Source of the DNA: Massilia sp. KIM
Lineage (GTDB): Bacteria; Pseudomonadota; Gammaproteobacteria; Burkholderiales; Burkholderiaceae_D
Reading direction: 5' to 3'
NCBI RefSeq assembly: GCF_002007115.1
Contig: NZ_MVAD01000001.1
Location: 1,798,001 to 1,862,000 of the forward strand
DNA: 64,000 bases
Shown: piece after piece, positions 46,920 through 54,577 of the stretch
Layout: each line of letters opens with the position of its first letter
Position numbering within the stretch: position 1 is the first letter of the stretch
Translations under genes and position numbers: made by a program
The notes under the pieces: generated by a model
What the model was told of the DNA's origin: nothing
Database searches by the model: none
Seen by the model: only the letters and a program-made list of their open reading frames with translations

Positions 46920-48497
46920 ATGCCGGTCTATGTCCAACACGAGGTCCTGGCCAAGGTCAGCGACGTCTTCAATGCCGAAGCCCTGTGGCAGGCGCCCGGG
47001 CTGTCCCTGTTCGCGCGCCGTCCGCTGCTGCGCGACCTGCTGGAACGCAGCCCGCGCGAGCAGCGCGGCCGCGCCGCCACCCGATGTTTCTCGCACGTGA
47101 CCCTGATGCTGCCCCAGGACGAGGTCGACGACGACCGCCACCTGACCCGCGGCGCGCGCGTGCGCGACCTGGCCCAGTCCCTGGCCGCCCTGCACCAGAA
47201 GGACTTCGCCGACCTGCTGGGCGGCGACGAGGTGCGCTACCACGTGGTCGGCAACGAGGCGGTTGCGCCGGGCGAGGTCAAGGTCAAGTTCGGCCACGCG
47301 GTCTACCTGCCGGCGCCGGGCGAACAGGTGCTGTACACCGTGACGGCCTCGCTCGATTCCGCGATCTGGAAGCCGGTGTGCGCGGTCTATCCCAACCAGC
47401 GCCTGACCCTGGTCGGCCACGACGCCGCCGGCGCCACCTTCGCGGCGCCCGGCTGGCCCTTCGGCGTCGACGCCGCCCTGCTGCTGGTGAACGACGGGCC
47501 GGACGCCCCGGTCGAGCTCCAGGTGCGCCCCAAGGACGCCTTCGAATGCCGCTACGACGCCGCCGCCGGCTATTACGTCCTGCGCGGCAAGGGCCAGGCG
47601 CCGGCGCGCCTGCTGCTGAAGATCGCGCGCGCGGCGTCGTCCCAGGCAGCGCCCCGGCCGCGCGTGGACCCGGCCACGCCGGCATCCCCCAGCGCGCCGC
47701 CCCAGCGCCCGCCGGCGGTCTGGAAGACGCGCGGCGCGGCGCCGGAACTCGAGATGACGGTGATGCCGCTGGCCGCGCCACGGCCCGCCCCTGCCGCCGC
47801 TGCGGCTGCGGCCCCGGCCGAGATGGACGCCACCTACGCCCCGGTCGCGCGCCACCGCATCACCCTGGCCGCGCTGGCCCTGCCGCGCCTGAGCCGCTTC
47901 CGCGAGACCGGCGCCCAGGCGCTGGAAGTGGGCCTCGACGCCCGCCTGCTGCCCGGCGCGCCCGCCAGCGACAACCTGATCCGCTTCGCGGTCGACGAAG
48001 CCGACGGGCTGCACGCGATCACCAGGGCCGGCCGCCAGCGCGTGGCCGTGCCCTCCAGCTTCGCGCCGCTCGACGAGGCCAGCCTGCGCCTGCTGCCCGC
48101 GCCCGGTCCGCTGGCCGAACGCTACGCGGCCCTGCTGGTGCTGCCCCAGGGTCCGAGCCAGCCGGCCCTGCCCGGCGCGCGCCAGCAGTTCGGGCGCGGC
48201 ATGCCGGCGCTGGCCGCGCTGCGCGTGCTCGACACGCCCCAATGCCTGCGCCTGGCCGAGGGCGCGGCGACGGGCAGCGCCGACCGCCTGGGCCTGTCGC
48301 GCGAGGCCTTCAGCTGGGAAGCCAGTGCCGACGGCCTGCGCGTGGCCCGCCTGTCCGCCACCCAGGCCTTGTTCCACCTCGATGAAGAACTGCGCCCGGT
48401 GGCCCAGATCGCCGAAGCCACGCCGGACCAGCCCTACCTGCTGCCGCCCGGCCACCACCTGGTCGCCGGCCACTACGTGCTGCGCTTCGAGGCCTGA
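46920..48497 (+). CDS. FHA-like protein of unknown family in the kinase-SEDS operon
   Basis: 525 residues; ATG 2 bases after the SEDS stop with GAGGAG upstream. A novel N-terminal domain (1-230, beta-rich from about 105), a Pro/Ala linker (about 235-300) and a C-terminal FHA-like domain (about 420-525) with FGRG and LSRE matching the FHA GR and SxR signature; the usual His is missing. Two acid-flanked threonines in the linker (LEMTVMP, MDATYAP) resemble kinase sites in actinobacterial FHA proteins, an inference. No membrane helix. Confidence 0.72.
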   Translation: MPVYVQHEVLAKVSDVFNAEALWQAPGLSLFARRPLLRDLLERSPREQRGRAATRCFSHVTLMLPQDEVDDDRHLTRGARVRDLAQSLAALHQKDFADLLGGDEVRYHVVGNEAVAPGEVKVKFGHAVYLPAPGEQVLYTVTASLDSAIWKPVCAVYPNQRLTLVGHDAAGATFAAPGWPFGVDAALLLVNDGPDAPVELQVRPKDAFECRYDAAAGYYVLRGKGQAPARLLLKIARAASSQAAPRPRVDPATPASPSAPPQRPPAVWKTRGAAPELEMTVMPLAAPRPAPAAAAAAAPAEMDATYAPVARHRITLAALALPRLSRFRETGAQALEVGLDARLLPGAPASDNLIRFAVDEADGLHAITRAGRQRVAVPSSFAPLDEASLRLLPAPGPLAERYAALLVLPQGPSQPALPGARQQFGRGMPALAALRVLDTPQCLRLAEGAATGSADRLGLSREAFSWEASADGLRVARLSATQALFHLDEELRPVAQIAEATPDQPYLLPPGHHLVAGHYVLRFEA

Positions 48498-48505
48498 GGA
48501 CTGCG

Positions 48506-48967
48506 ATGCCCTCCGCCACCGAATTCGCCGCCTTCGGCGCCGGCCTGCTGCTGAGCCTGATCGCCTGCGCCTACCTGACCCCGCGCAGCTGGTGGCGGCG
48601 CCCCAACCTGCGCGCGCTCGGCCTGCTCGCGGGCGGCGCCGTGGTGCTGGGCTGGTCGCTGGCGACGCTGCTCGAACAGCCCGACCAGGCGCCGGCCGGC
48701 GGACCGGCGCTGGCGCTGGCGCCGGCCGCCGCCGTCGCGCCGCCTTCGGCCGGCGCGCGCTACCGCACCCACGATGCGGTCAACCTGCGCTCGGGAACCG
48801 GGACCGGGTCGACGCGCCTGGCGGTGCTGCCGGCCGGGAGCCCGGTGACCGTCACCGGCCGCCGCGAAGGCGACTGGTGGCAGGTGCGCGCCGAGATCGG
48901 AGGGCGGGAGTGGGAGGGATGGGCGAGCAGCCTCTGGCTGCGCCGCGCCGACGAAGGCCGGCATTGA
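48506..48967 (+). CDS. Membrane-anchored SH3b protein
   Basis: 153 residues with two hydrophobic segments (about 8-24 and 39-57) and a bacterial SH3 domain from about 86 (AVNLRSGTGTGSTRLAVLPAG, ending WEGWASSLWLRR). SH3b domains bind peptidoglycan or peptides. The topology places it in the periplasm. Starts 8 bases after the FHA-like gene, last of the four-gene operon. May sense the wall for the kinase in place of PASTA repeats. Confidence 0.83.
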   Translation: MPSATEFAAFGAGLLLSLIACAYLTPRSWWRRPNLRALGLLAGGAVVLGWSLATLLEQPDQAPAGGPALALAPAAAVAPPSAGARYRTHDAVNLRSGTGTGSTRLAVLPAGSPVTVTGRREGDWWQVRAEIGGREWEGWASSLWLRRADEGRH

Positions 48968-48974
48968 ATAGAGC

Positions 48975-49397
48975 CTAGGCGGCCGCCAGTGCCGCCGCCA
49001 CCTGCCTGTTGAGGCGCGCCGTTCGCAGGATGTGCAGGACCGCCGCACCGGTGACCAGCGCCAGCACCGCCAGCGCCAGCACCGGACCGCCGAACAGCAG
49101 GGCGGCCACGATGAAGGCGATGCCGATCATGTAGATATCGTCGAAGGCCTCGAAACAGGCGGACCAGGTCGGATAGCGCAGCATCACGCCCGGCGTGCCG
49201 AGCTCGCGCCAGCCCAGCACCGTGGACCAGTCGCCGGCGCGTCCGAAGGCGATCGCATAGGTCGAGCCCTGCCGGGGAATCAGGCCCTTGCGCAGCCTGA
49301 CGCCGTAGTGGCTGCGCTGCCTGCCGCGAAAACTGAAGTTGCCGCCAAAGGTGTCGACGTCGAATACCTCCTCGAAGTGCACCCGCTCGATCTGCAT
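48975..49397 (-). CDS. Hypothetical membrane protein
   Basis: 140 residues: a soluble N-terminal half (VFDVDTFGGNFSFRGRQRSH, LIPRQGSTYAIAFGRAGDW) and two C-terminal helices. No family recognised. Convergent with the SH3b gene. It may be unrelated to the kinase operon. Confidence 0.7.
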   Translation of the reverse strand: MQIERVHFEEVFDVDTFGGNFSFRGRQRSHYGVRLRKGLIPRQGSTYAIAFGRAGDWSTVLGWRELGTPGVMLRYPTWSACFEAFDDIYMIGIAFIVAALLFGGPVLALAVLALVTGAAVLHILRTARLNRQVAAALAAA

Positions 49398-49514
49398 ACG
49401 CTCGCTCCCGGCCTGCTGTTCATGGAGCGTCAGCTTAGCAAGAAACGCGCGCGCGAAATCCGCGCATTGTCACATCATCAAGGAGAAGGAATTGACAATC
49501 GGCCGCCGGCCGCC

Positions 49515-49982
49515 TCAGTCCCCGTCCGGGGCCGGATAGCGCATGGGATTGAAGTAGAGGCCCTTCACGCACTGCATCGGGGCCACCCGCACGAAGCCGA
49601 AGGCCTCGTAGACCGGCACCGCGTAGTTCGAGGAGTTGACGGTGAAGCTGCCCTCGCCGCCCTCCGCCACGGCGGCGTCGCGCGCCGCTTCCCACAGGCG
49701 GCGGGCGATCCCGCGCCGGTGCCAGCGCTTGTCGACGAAGAGATGGAACACATGGCTGCGGTCGCGCACCGCGACGAAACCGGCCAGCTCGCCATCCACC
49801 AGCGCCACATGGTAGACGTGGCCGCGCGCGAGGAAACCGCGTACGCCCATTTCGTCGTTCTCGGCGAGGAAGCTGGCTGCCCCGTCGGGGGACGATTCGT
49901 GGACGATGTATTCCTTCGCCAGGCCGCGCAACAGCGCGGACACGGCCGGGATGTCGGCGTTGACGAGCGGTCGGATTTCCAT
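49515..49982 (-). CDS. GNAT-family acetyltransferase
   Basis: 155 residues started at MEIRPLVNADIPAVSALL (longer in-frame starts upstream look noncoding). Acetyl-CoA loop HLFVDKRWHRRGIARRLW and a C-terminal VPVYEAFGFVRV strand. Substrate unknown. Divergent from the MFS gene. Confidence 0.85.
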   Translation of the reverse strand: MEIRPLVNADIPAVSALLRGLAKEYIVHESSPDGAASFLAENDEMGVRGFLARGHVYHVALVDGELAGFVAVRDRSHVFHLFVDKRWHRRGIARRLWEAARDAAVAEGGEGSFTVNSSNYAVPVYEAFGFVRVAPMQCVKGLYFNPMRYPAPDGD

Positions 49983-50094
49983 GATCGAGTGTCGGTCAGC
50001 AATGTGCTGGAACCGCCAACATACCACAGTTTTGAGTTGCCGCATGGCAATTTCGTTGACCGTTGCTGGCAAGCACATTTACACTGGATCGACC

Positions 50095-51348
50095 ATGTCC
50101 CACGCCAGCCTGAGCCCTCCCGCAAGCAGCGCCGCGCCCCGCCGCAAAGTGCCCCTGACCAGGCCGCTGCGCCACGCGCGCTACCGCAGCATCTGGCTGG
50201 CCAACCTGGTGTCCAACCTCGGCACCTGGACCCAGACCTTCGCCTCGGCCTGGCTGGTGGCCTCGCTGTCGCAATCGGCGGCCATCACCTCGCTGGTCCA
50301 GACCGCAACCTACGTCCCGATCTTCCTGTTCGCCCTCCTCGCGGGCGTGGTCGCCGATGGCGTGCATCGCCCCAAGTTCCTGTTCTTCTGCAACCTGTTC
50401 ATGGCCTGCTGCGCGGGCGCGATGGCCCTGCTGGTATGGTCGGGCCAGGTCAGCAGCGGGCCCGTGCTGGCGATTACCTGTTGCCTGGGCATCGGCACCG
50501 CCTTCATCTGGCCGGCCTGGCAGGCCGCGCTGTCCGGGCTGGTCGAGCCGGACGAGGTCGAGGCGGCGGCCACCCTCAACAATCTCTCCTACAACCTGTC
50601 GGCCGTGATCGGCCCGGCCCTGGGCGGGGCGCTGTTCGGCTGGATCGGTCCGGGCGCGCTGTTCCTGGCCAATGCCCTGTCCTTCACCGGCCTGCTGGCC
50701 GTGTACTGGCTGTGGTGGCGCGAGCGTGCGCCCCAGCGTGCGCCGCGCCAGGACTTCCGCGCCCGCTTCAGCGAAGGCCTGCGCTGCGCGGTCGGCTGCG
50801 CGCGCTACCGCCGCATCCTGCGCAACGTGTGCTCGGTGTTCTTCGCCACCATCGCCTTCGCCAGCCTGCTGCCGGTGTTCGTGCGCGACGTGCTGCATAT
50901 GCGCTCCGGCGTCTACGGCACCCTGATGGGCTGCCTGGGCGCGGGCGCGGTGGCGGCCGCCTTCTTCCTGCCCCAGGTGCGCGCCCGCGTCGACAAGACC
51001 GGGGTGCTGGCCGGGGCCCTGCTGGTGTATGGCGCGATGCTGCTGGCCATGTCCTTCACCCGCTCGCTGGCGCTGCTGGTGCCGCTGATCCTGTGCGGCG
51101 GCATGGCCTGGTCGGCCACGGTCTCGACCCTGAACGCGGCGGCCCAGCTGTCCTTTCCGGCCGAGGTGCGGGCCCGCACCCTGTCGATCTACCTGTTCGT
51201 GATGTCCGGCGGCTACGTGGCCGGCAGCCTGTTCTGGGGCCGGGTGGCCGACGCCTGGGGCGTGCGCGCGGCCCTGGCCTGCGCCGGCGCCTGCGTGCTG
51301 GTCAACGCCGTGGTGCTGTTTACTGGAAGCCGCAAAAACCCCATCTGA
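50095..51348 (+). CDS. MFS exporter, enterobactin-exporter (EntS-like) type
   Basis: 417 residues started at MSHASLSPPASSAAPRR, the first Met with clear coding sense (an earlier frame start at 49906 is not likely). About 12 hydrophobic helices, with RYRSIWLANLVSNLGTWTQTFA and the signature GVVADGVHRPKFLF between helices 2 and 3. Related to siderophore and drug exporters. Neighbours the PP2C gene with no obvious functional link. Confidence 0.87.
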   Translation: MSHASLSPPASSAAPRRKVPLTRPLRHARYRSIWLANLVSNLGTWTQTFASAWLVASLSQSAAITSLVQTATYVPIFLFALLAGVVADGVHRPKFLFFCNLFMACCAGAMALLVWSGQVSSGPVLAITCCLGIGTAFIWPAWQAALSGLVEPDEVEAAATLNNLSYNLSAVIGPALGGALFGWIGPGALFLANALSFTGLLAVYWLWWRERAPQRAPRQDFRARFSEGLRCAVGCARYRRILRNVCSVFFATIAFASLLPVFVRDVLHMRSGVYGTLMGCLGAGAVAAAFFLPQVRARVDKTGVLAGALLVYGAMLLAMSFTRSLALLVPLILCGGMAWSATVSTLNAAAQLSFPAEVRARTLSIYLFVMSGGYVAGSLFWGRVADAWGVRAALACAGACVLVNAVVLFTGSRKNPI

Positions 51349-51370
51349 TCGCGGCTTCGCCCGGCGCCGT

Positions 51371-51388
51371 TTGCTAGTACAGTAGCAA
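51371..51388. repeat. Inverted repeat TTGCTA-N6-TAGCAA upstream of the phosphatase gene
   Basis: Perfect 6-bp arms around GTACAG, ending 16 bases before the PP2C ATG. Could be an operator for that gene or a remnant terminator of the MFS gene; it lacks a U-tract. Confidence 0.5.
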
Positions 51389-51404
51389 GCTTGATACTAC
51401 GACC

Positions 51405-52394
51405 ATGCCCATGCAGCCGATCGCCGACTTCCGCTTCGCCCCCGTCTACGACCTCGCCGTGGCCAGCCTCACCGGCTGCGGGCCCGTCACCCGCGCCGAA
51501 AACCAGGACAACTTCGTGGTCATCGACTTCGAGGGCCAGGCTTGCCGCCTGGAGGGCGGCGCGCCGCGCCGCAGCCGGGTGGCCGGCTGGCCGCGCGGGC
51601 ACGGCCGGGTCGCCGTGCTGGACGGGATGGGCGGCCATGGCCACGGACGCGAGGCGGCCGAGGCCGTCGCCGCCGGCCTGCTGGCGATCCCGCCCTGTAC
51701 CGGCGTCGACGAGCTGGCGCGCCGCCTGGACGCGCTGCACGCCGAGCTGCAGGAACGCTTCGCCCAAGCCGCCGAGGGCGCCAGCGGCTCCGCGGCGGTG
51801 CGGCCCGGCACCACCCTCACCCTGCTCGAACTGCCGGCCGGCGGCGCGCCCCTGCTCTACCACGTGGGCGATTCCCGACTCTACGAACTGCGTCCCGACC
51901 AGGCCGTGCCGCTGACGGTCGACCATGTGCCGGCCACCGGGGCCGCCCTCGCCGGTCGCCTGGACGAGGCCGGCTGGTGGCGCCAGGTGCACGGCCAGCA
52001 CACGCCCCAGATTGCCCAGGCTTTCATTCTTGGCAACACCTTCGCCGACCCGGCCGGGCTGGCCGACTCCCTGTATCCGCTCGGCGCCGCCAAGCTGCCG
52101 CCCTGGCTCGCGCAATGGCCGGACCGCCGGGTGCTGGCCCTGCGCGCCGACTGCGCCTACCTGCTCGCGACCGACGGCTTCTGGTCCTGCGTGCGGCCGG
52201 ACGCCTTCGTCTGCCACTGGCCGCTCCTGTTCGCCGGGGCCGCCGACGCGGCCGCCATCCTGGACCGCCTGTTCGGCGCCCTCGAGCACGATCCGCCGCC
52301 CGGCCTGCACCCGGACAACCTGACCGCCCTGGTGCTGCGCCCCCTCCCTCAGCAGAGCGATGAAACGGCCCTGCCGACCGATACGCCGAAATAG
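51405..52394 (+). CDS. PP2C-type protein phosphatase
   Basis: 329 residues with the PPM metal sites: RAENQDNFVVID, VLDGMGGHGHG, GTTLTLLEL, HVGDSRLYEL, LLATDGFWS and the final DNLTALVL. All acidic ligands are present, so active. Cytosolic, no membrane helix. A C-terminal tail (DETALPTDTP) has acid-flanked threonines. With the kinase at 43643 it forms the expected reversible pair. The start could be 51405 or the ATG two codons later; no strong ribosome site. Confidence 0.92.
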   Translation: MPMQPIADFRFAPVYDLAVASLTGCGPVTRAENQDNFVVIDFEGQACRLEGGAPRRSRVAGWPRGHGRVAVLDGMGGHGHGREAAEAVAAGLLAIPPCTGVDELARRLDALHAELQERFAQAAEGASGSAAVRPGTTLTLLELPAGGAPLLYHVGDSRLYELRPDQAVPLTVDHVPATGAALAGRLDEAGWWRQVHGQHTPQIAQAFILGNTFADPAGLADSLYPLGAAKLPPWLAQWPDRRVLALRADCAYLLATDGFWSCVRPDAFVCHWPLLFAGAADAAAILDRLFGALEHDPPPGLHPDNLTALVLRPLPQQSDETALPTDTPK

Positions 52395-52518
52395 TTACTG
52401 TGAGAAAATAATGTTGCTTATCAACGAAACCGGCGCGCCCAACACGGCAAAAACAGCGTAAGCTAACAATGTTGCCGTTCCGCCCGGCTTACCTTTTCGC
52501 GCGACCCCGAACCCGTCG

Positions 52519-54057
52519 ATGAACCGCTGCCGCAACCCCGAGCATCCACACTGCACCGTCTGGGTCATGCCAGGCGAGCGCGTGTGCGCGCACGGGCATC
52601 CGCAGCCCGAGGACCAGCCCGTCGCGGCTGCGCCGGCGGCCGGCCTGCCGTCCAGTTTCGACGCCATCAGCGCGCTGCGCAGCCGGCGCCAGGCCGGACA
52701 GGCCATCGCGCCGGCCGCCGCGGCCGCGCCCGCGCCGCTCCAGCGCGCCCAATTGCACATCAGTGGCTTCGATCCGCGCGCGGCGGGCGGCCGCCAGGCG
52801 ATCCGCCTGGAGCTGCGCGGCATGCCCATGGATTGCGCGGCCGAGGTGCGCATGCTGGTGCGCTCCGCCCTGCGCCTGTCGGGCGGGGAAAGCTATTCCT
52901 TCCTGCGCACCTCGCGCGGCGACTGGCGCCCGCTCTTCCTCGAGTTTTCCTCGCGCGGCCTGGAGCACGGCCAGTACCGCATCGAGATCGAACTGCACAG
53001 CCGCCACCCGCATGCGCCCGAGAGCGCCCGCACCTGGATCTGCTCGCCGGTGATCCTGGTGCCGCGCCAGGACGCCAGCCTGGGCGAGATCCACCAGACC
53101 TTCCTCGCCACCCACAAGAACGTGCGCGTCAGCGCCGACGATGCCGGCATCGCGCGCGTGCACGCGCCGGGCGGCGGCCGGGTCGACATCGACGTCACCG
53201 CGCGCAATGCCTCGATCGCCCAGGTCAACCTGGACCACCAGGGCGGCAAGGTCGACCTGGGCTTTTCCACCATCGCCTGGGACGAGGACCTGATCGAGAT
53301 CGACCTGCCCGAGGAACACGCGCCCCATCCCTGCCCGGCCAGCAGCGCCTGCCTGGTGCATGCGGAGGCCGATTCGGCCACCCAGCGCCACGTCCGCCTG
53401 TTCGCCCTCGACGAATGCGTGCTCGGCCGCTTCGAGGCCACCGATCCCGAGGCCAAGGCCGAGGCCGACCTGCTGCTCGCCCACCACGGCGAGCACGGCC
53501 TGGACGAGGGCGGCCTGACCCGGCGCATCTCGGGGCGCCACGCCCTGATCCGGCGCGGCCGCGCGGGCTTCGAGATCGAGGACGTGTCGCGCTACGGCCT
53601 GCTGGTCGACGGCGTCTGGCCCGGCAAGCACACGCCGGTCCTGCTGCGTCCCGGCATGCGCCTCGAGCTGACGGCCAGCATCAAGGGCATCGTCACGCTG
53701 GAGGTGACGGCCCTGCTGCCGCACGCCGTGGTGCTGCACCGGCTGGACGCCGGCGCCGCCGCTGAATGCTTTTACCTGATGGCGCCTGATTGCGCGCCGG
53801 GCACGGCGGCGCCCGCGGTCTGCCTGCCGCGCGCTGCCGCGCTGCCGCTGCTGTTCCACCGCGACGGCGGCTTCTGGCAGCTCGACCGCGCCAGTGGCCG
53901 CGAGACGCCGCTCGCGCCGGGCGCCGCCACGGAGCGCCTGGGCGGCCCCGGCCAGCGCGTCCGCTTCACGGCCGATGCCTATCCCGAAACGCGCGCACGC
54001 CACCGCGGCCCGGGAGAGCGCCCGGGCCGGGCGGCTATTCCCCTCTACAACGCCTGA
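52519..54057 (+). CDS. FHA-domain protein with N-terminal zinc-ribbon-like motif
   Basis: 512 residues. An N-terminal Cys/His motif (C4, H9, C12, C23, H25) may bind zinc. Unknown beta-rich domain about 75-290, then a canonical FHA at about 292-400 with GR (303-304) and SGRH (338-341), the phosphothreonine-binding residues. A C-terminal extension follows. Lies 124 bases after the PP2C gene. Cytosolic reader of kinase substrates by family knowledge. Confidence 0.87.
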   Translation: MNRCRNPEHPHCTVWVMPGERVCAHGHPQPEDQPVAAAPAAGLPSSFDAISALRSRRQAGQAIAPAAAAAPAPLQRAQLHISGFDPRAAGGRQAIRLELRGMPMDCAAEVRMLVRSALRLSGGESYSFLRTSRGDWRPLFLEFSSRGLEHGQYRIEIELHSRHPHAPESARTWICSPVILVPRQDASLGEIHQTFLATHKNVRVSADDAGIARVHAPGGGRVDIDVTARNASIAQVNLDHQGGKVDLGFSTIAWDEDLIEIDLPEEHAPHPCPASSACLVHAEADSATQRHVRLFALDECVLGRFEATDPEAKAEADLLLAHHGEHGLDEGGLTRRISGRHALIRRGRAGFEIEDVSRYGLLVDGVWPGKHTPVLLRPGMRLELTASIKGIVTLEVTALLPHAVVLHRLDAGAAAECFYLMAPDCAPGTAAPAVCLPRAAALPLLFHRDGGFWQLDRASGRETPLAPGAATERLGGPGQRVRFTADAYPETRARHRGPGERPGRAAIPLYNA

Positions 54058-54061
54058 CGAC

Positions 54062-54172
54062 TCAGGCGGAAGCGGGTCGCAGCACCAGGAAGACCAGCGA
54101 GGTGCCGATCAGCAGCGCCATTTGCAGCGCAAAGACGATGGCCGGAGCCCGAAGGTGTTCTGGAATTTTCAT
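54062..54172 (-). CDS. Small single-helix membrane protein, 36 residues
   Basis: ATG with AAAGGAT 6 bases upstream. Opens MKIPEHLRAP, then a hydrophobic helix (IVFALQMALLIGTSLVFLVL) and RPASA. Convergent with the FHA gene. Too short for standard gene calling but the ribosome site, hydrophobic design and codon use support it. Function unknown. Confidence 0.6.
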   Translation of the reverse strand: MKIPEHLRAPAIVFALQMALLIGTSLVFLVLRPASA

Positions 54173-54210
54173 GGCGCATCCTTTATGTTGAGCGTGACAG
54201 GAAAACCCGT

Positions 54211-54351
54211 TCAGGGATAACCAGCATACTCCTGCCAGCGCCGGATGTGCGCGCGCCATGCGCGCTTTTGCGCCCGCTCTGCTTTACTTCCCCTGCACTT
54301 GACGGTAGGATTTTCGCCAAGATTTGGCAACGTTTCCAGTTCCAGTCCCAT
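54211..54351 (-). CDS. Possible small basic protein, 46 residues
   Basis: A frame opening MGLELETLPNLGENP and ending RRWQEYAGYP, basic and mostly helical. A GAAGAAG stretch lies 5 bases before the ATG. It ends 38 bases before the small membrane protein gene on the same strand, so they could share a transcript. No homologue recalled; weak support. Confidence 0.35.
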   Translation of the reverse strand: MGLELETLPNLGENPTVKCRGSKAERAQKRAWRAHIRRWQEYAGYP

Positions 54352-54389
54352 GCAGCTTCTTCGCCCGGCGTTTTGCGGCCCCAGGGTTA

Positions 54390-54404
54390 GCAAAACGTTT
54401 TCGC
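54390..54404. promoter_or_regulatory. LacI-type operator, distal site of the GH88 promoter
   Basis: GCAAAACGTTTTCGC, a palindrome with a CG centre like the other sites in this locus. About 110 bases upstream of the promoter -35, so it could allow looping with the proximal site. Confidence 0.5.
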
Positions 54405-54483
54405 TCGCCCTTGCCATTCAGACCTCAAAAGGACCAGCCATCCCGATCACCTCCCTCTGATAAACCCGATGAAACCCTTGCGC

Positions 54484-54504
54484 AACGCTTAGTTAAGCGT
54501 TTTC
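54484..54504. promoter_or_regulatory. LacI-type operator, proximal site of the GH88 promoter
   Basis: AACGCTTAGTTAAGCGTT is an exact 8-bp-arm inverted repeat, and within it GTTAAGCGTTTTC matches the locus operator pattern with a CG centre. It lies just upstream of the -35. Confidence 0.6.
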
Positions 54505-54513
54505 CTAAATTTG

Positions 54514-54542
54514 TTGACAGCCCCTGACCTTGTAGTTAGGAT
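54514..54542 (+). promoter_or_regulatory. Sigma-70 promoter of the GH88 gene
   Basis: TTGACA, a 17-base spacer and TAGGAT, a near-consensus promoter ending 35 bases before the ATG. An additional AAAACGTTTATC operator-like site lies inside the first codons (54617-54628). Confidence 0.8.
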
Positions 54543-54577
54543 CTGATCAACAAGAAAAATATTGGAGACTCACCACC

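Larger units (their letters stand above)
54173..54577. other. 405-base intergenic regulatory region
   Basis: No confident gene. Holds a possible 46-codon minus-strand frame (54211-54351), two LacI-type operators and the GH88 promoter. Less GC-rich than the flanks. Confidence 0.7.

Noticed and set aside
43643..54057. Type VI secretion regulatory genes (PpkA, PppA, Fha)
   Set aside because: Kinase, phosphatase and FHA proteins occur in T6SS, but no sheath, baseplate, membrane-complex or ClpV gene is present, and a SEDS protein is not part of T6SS.
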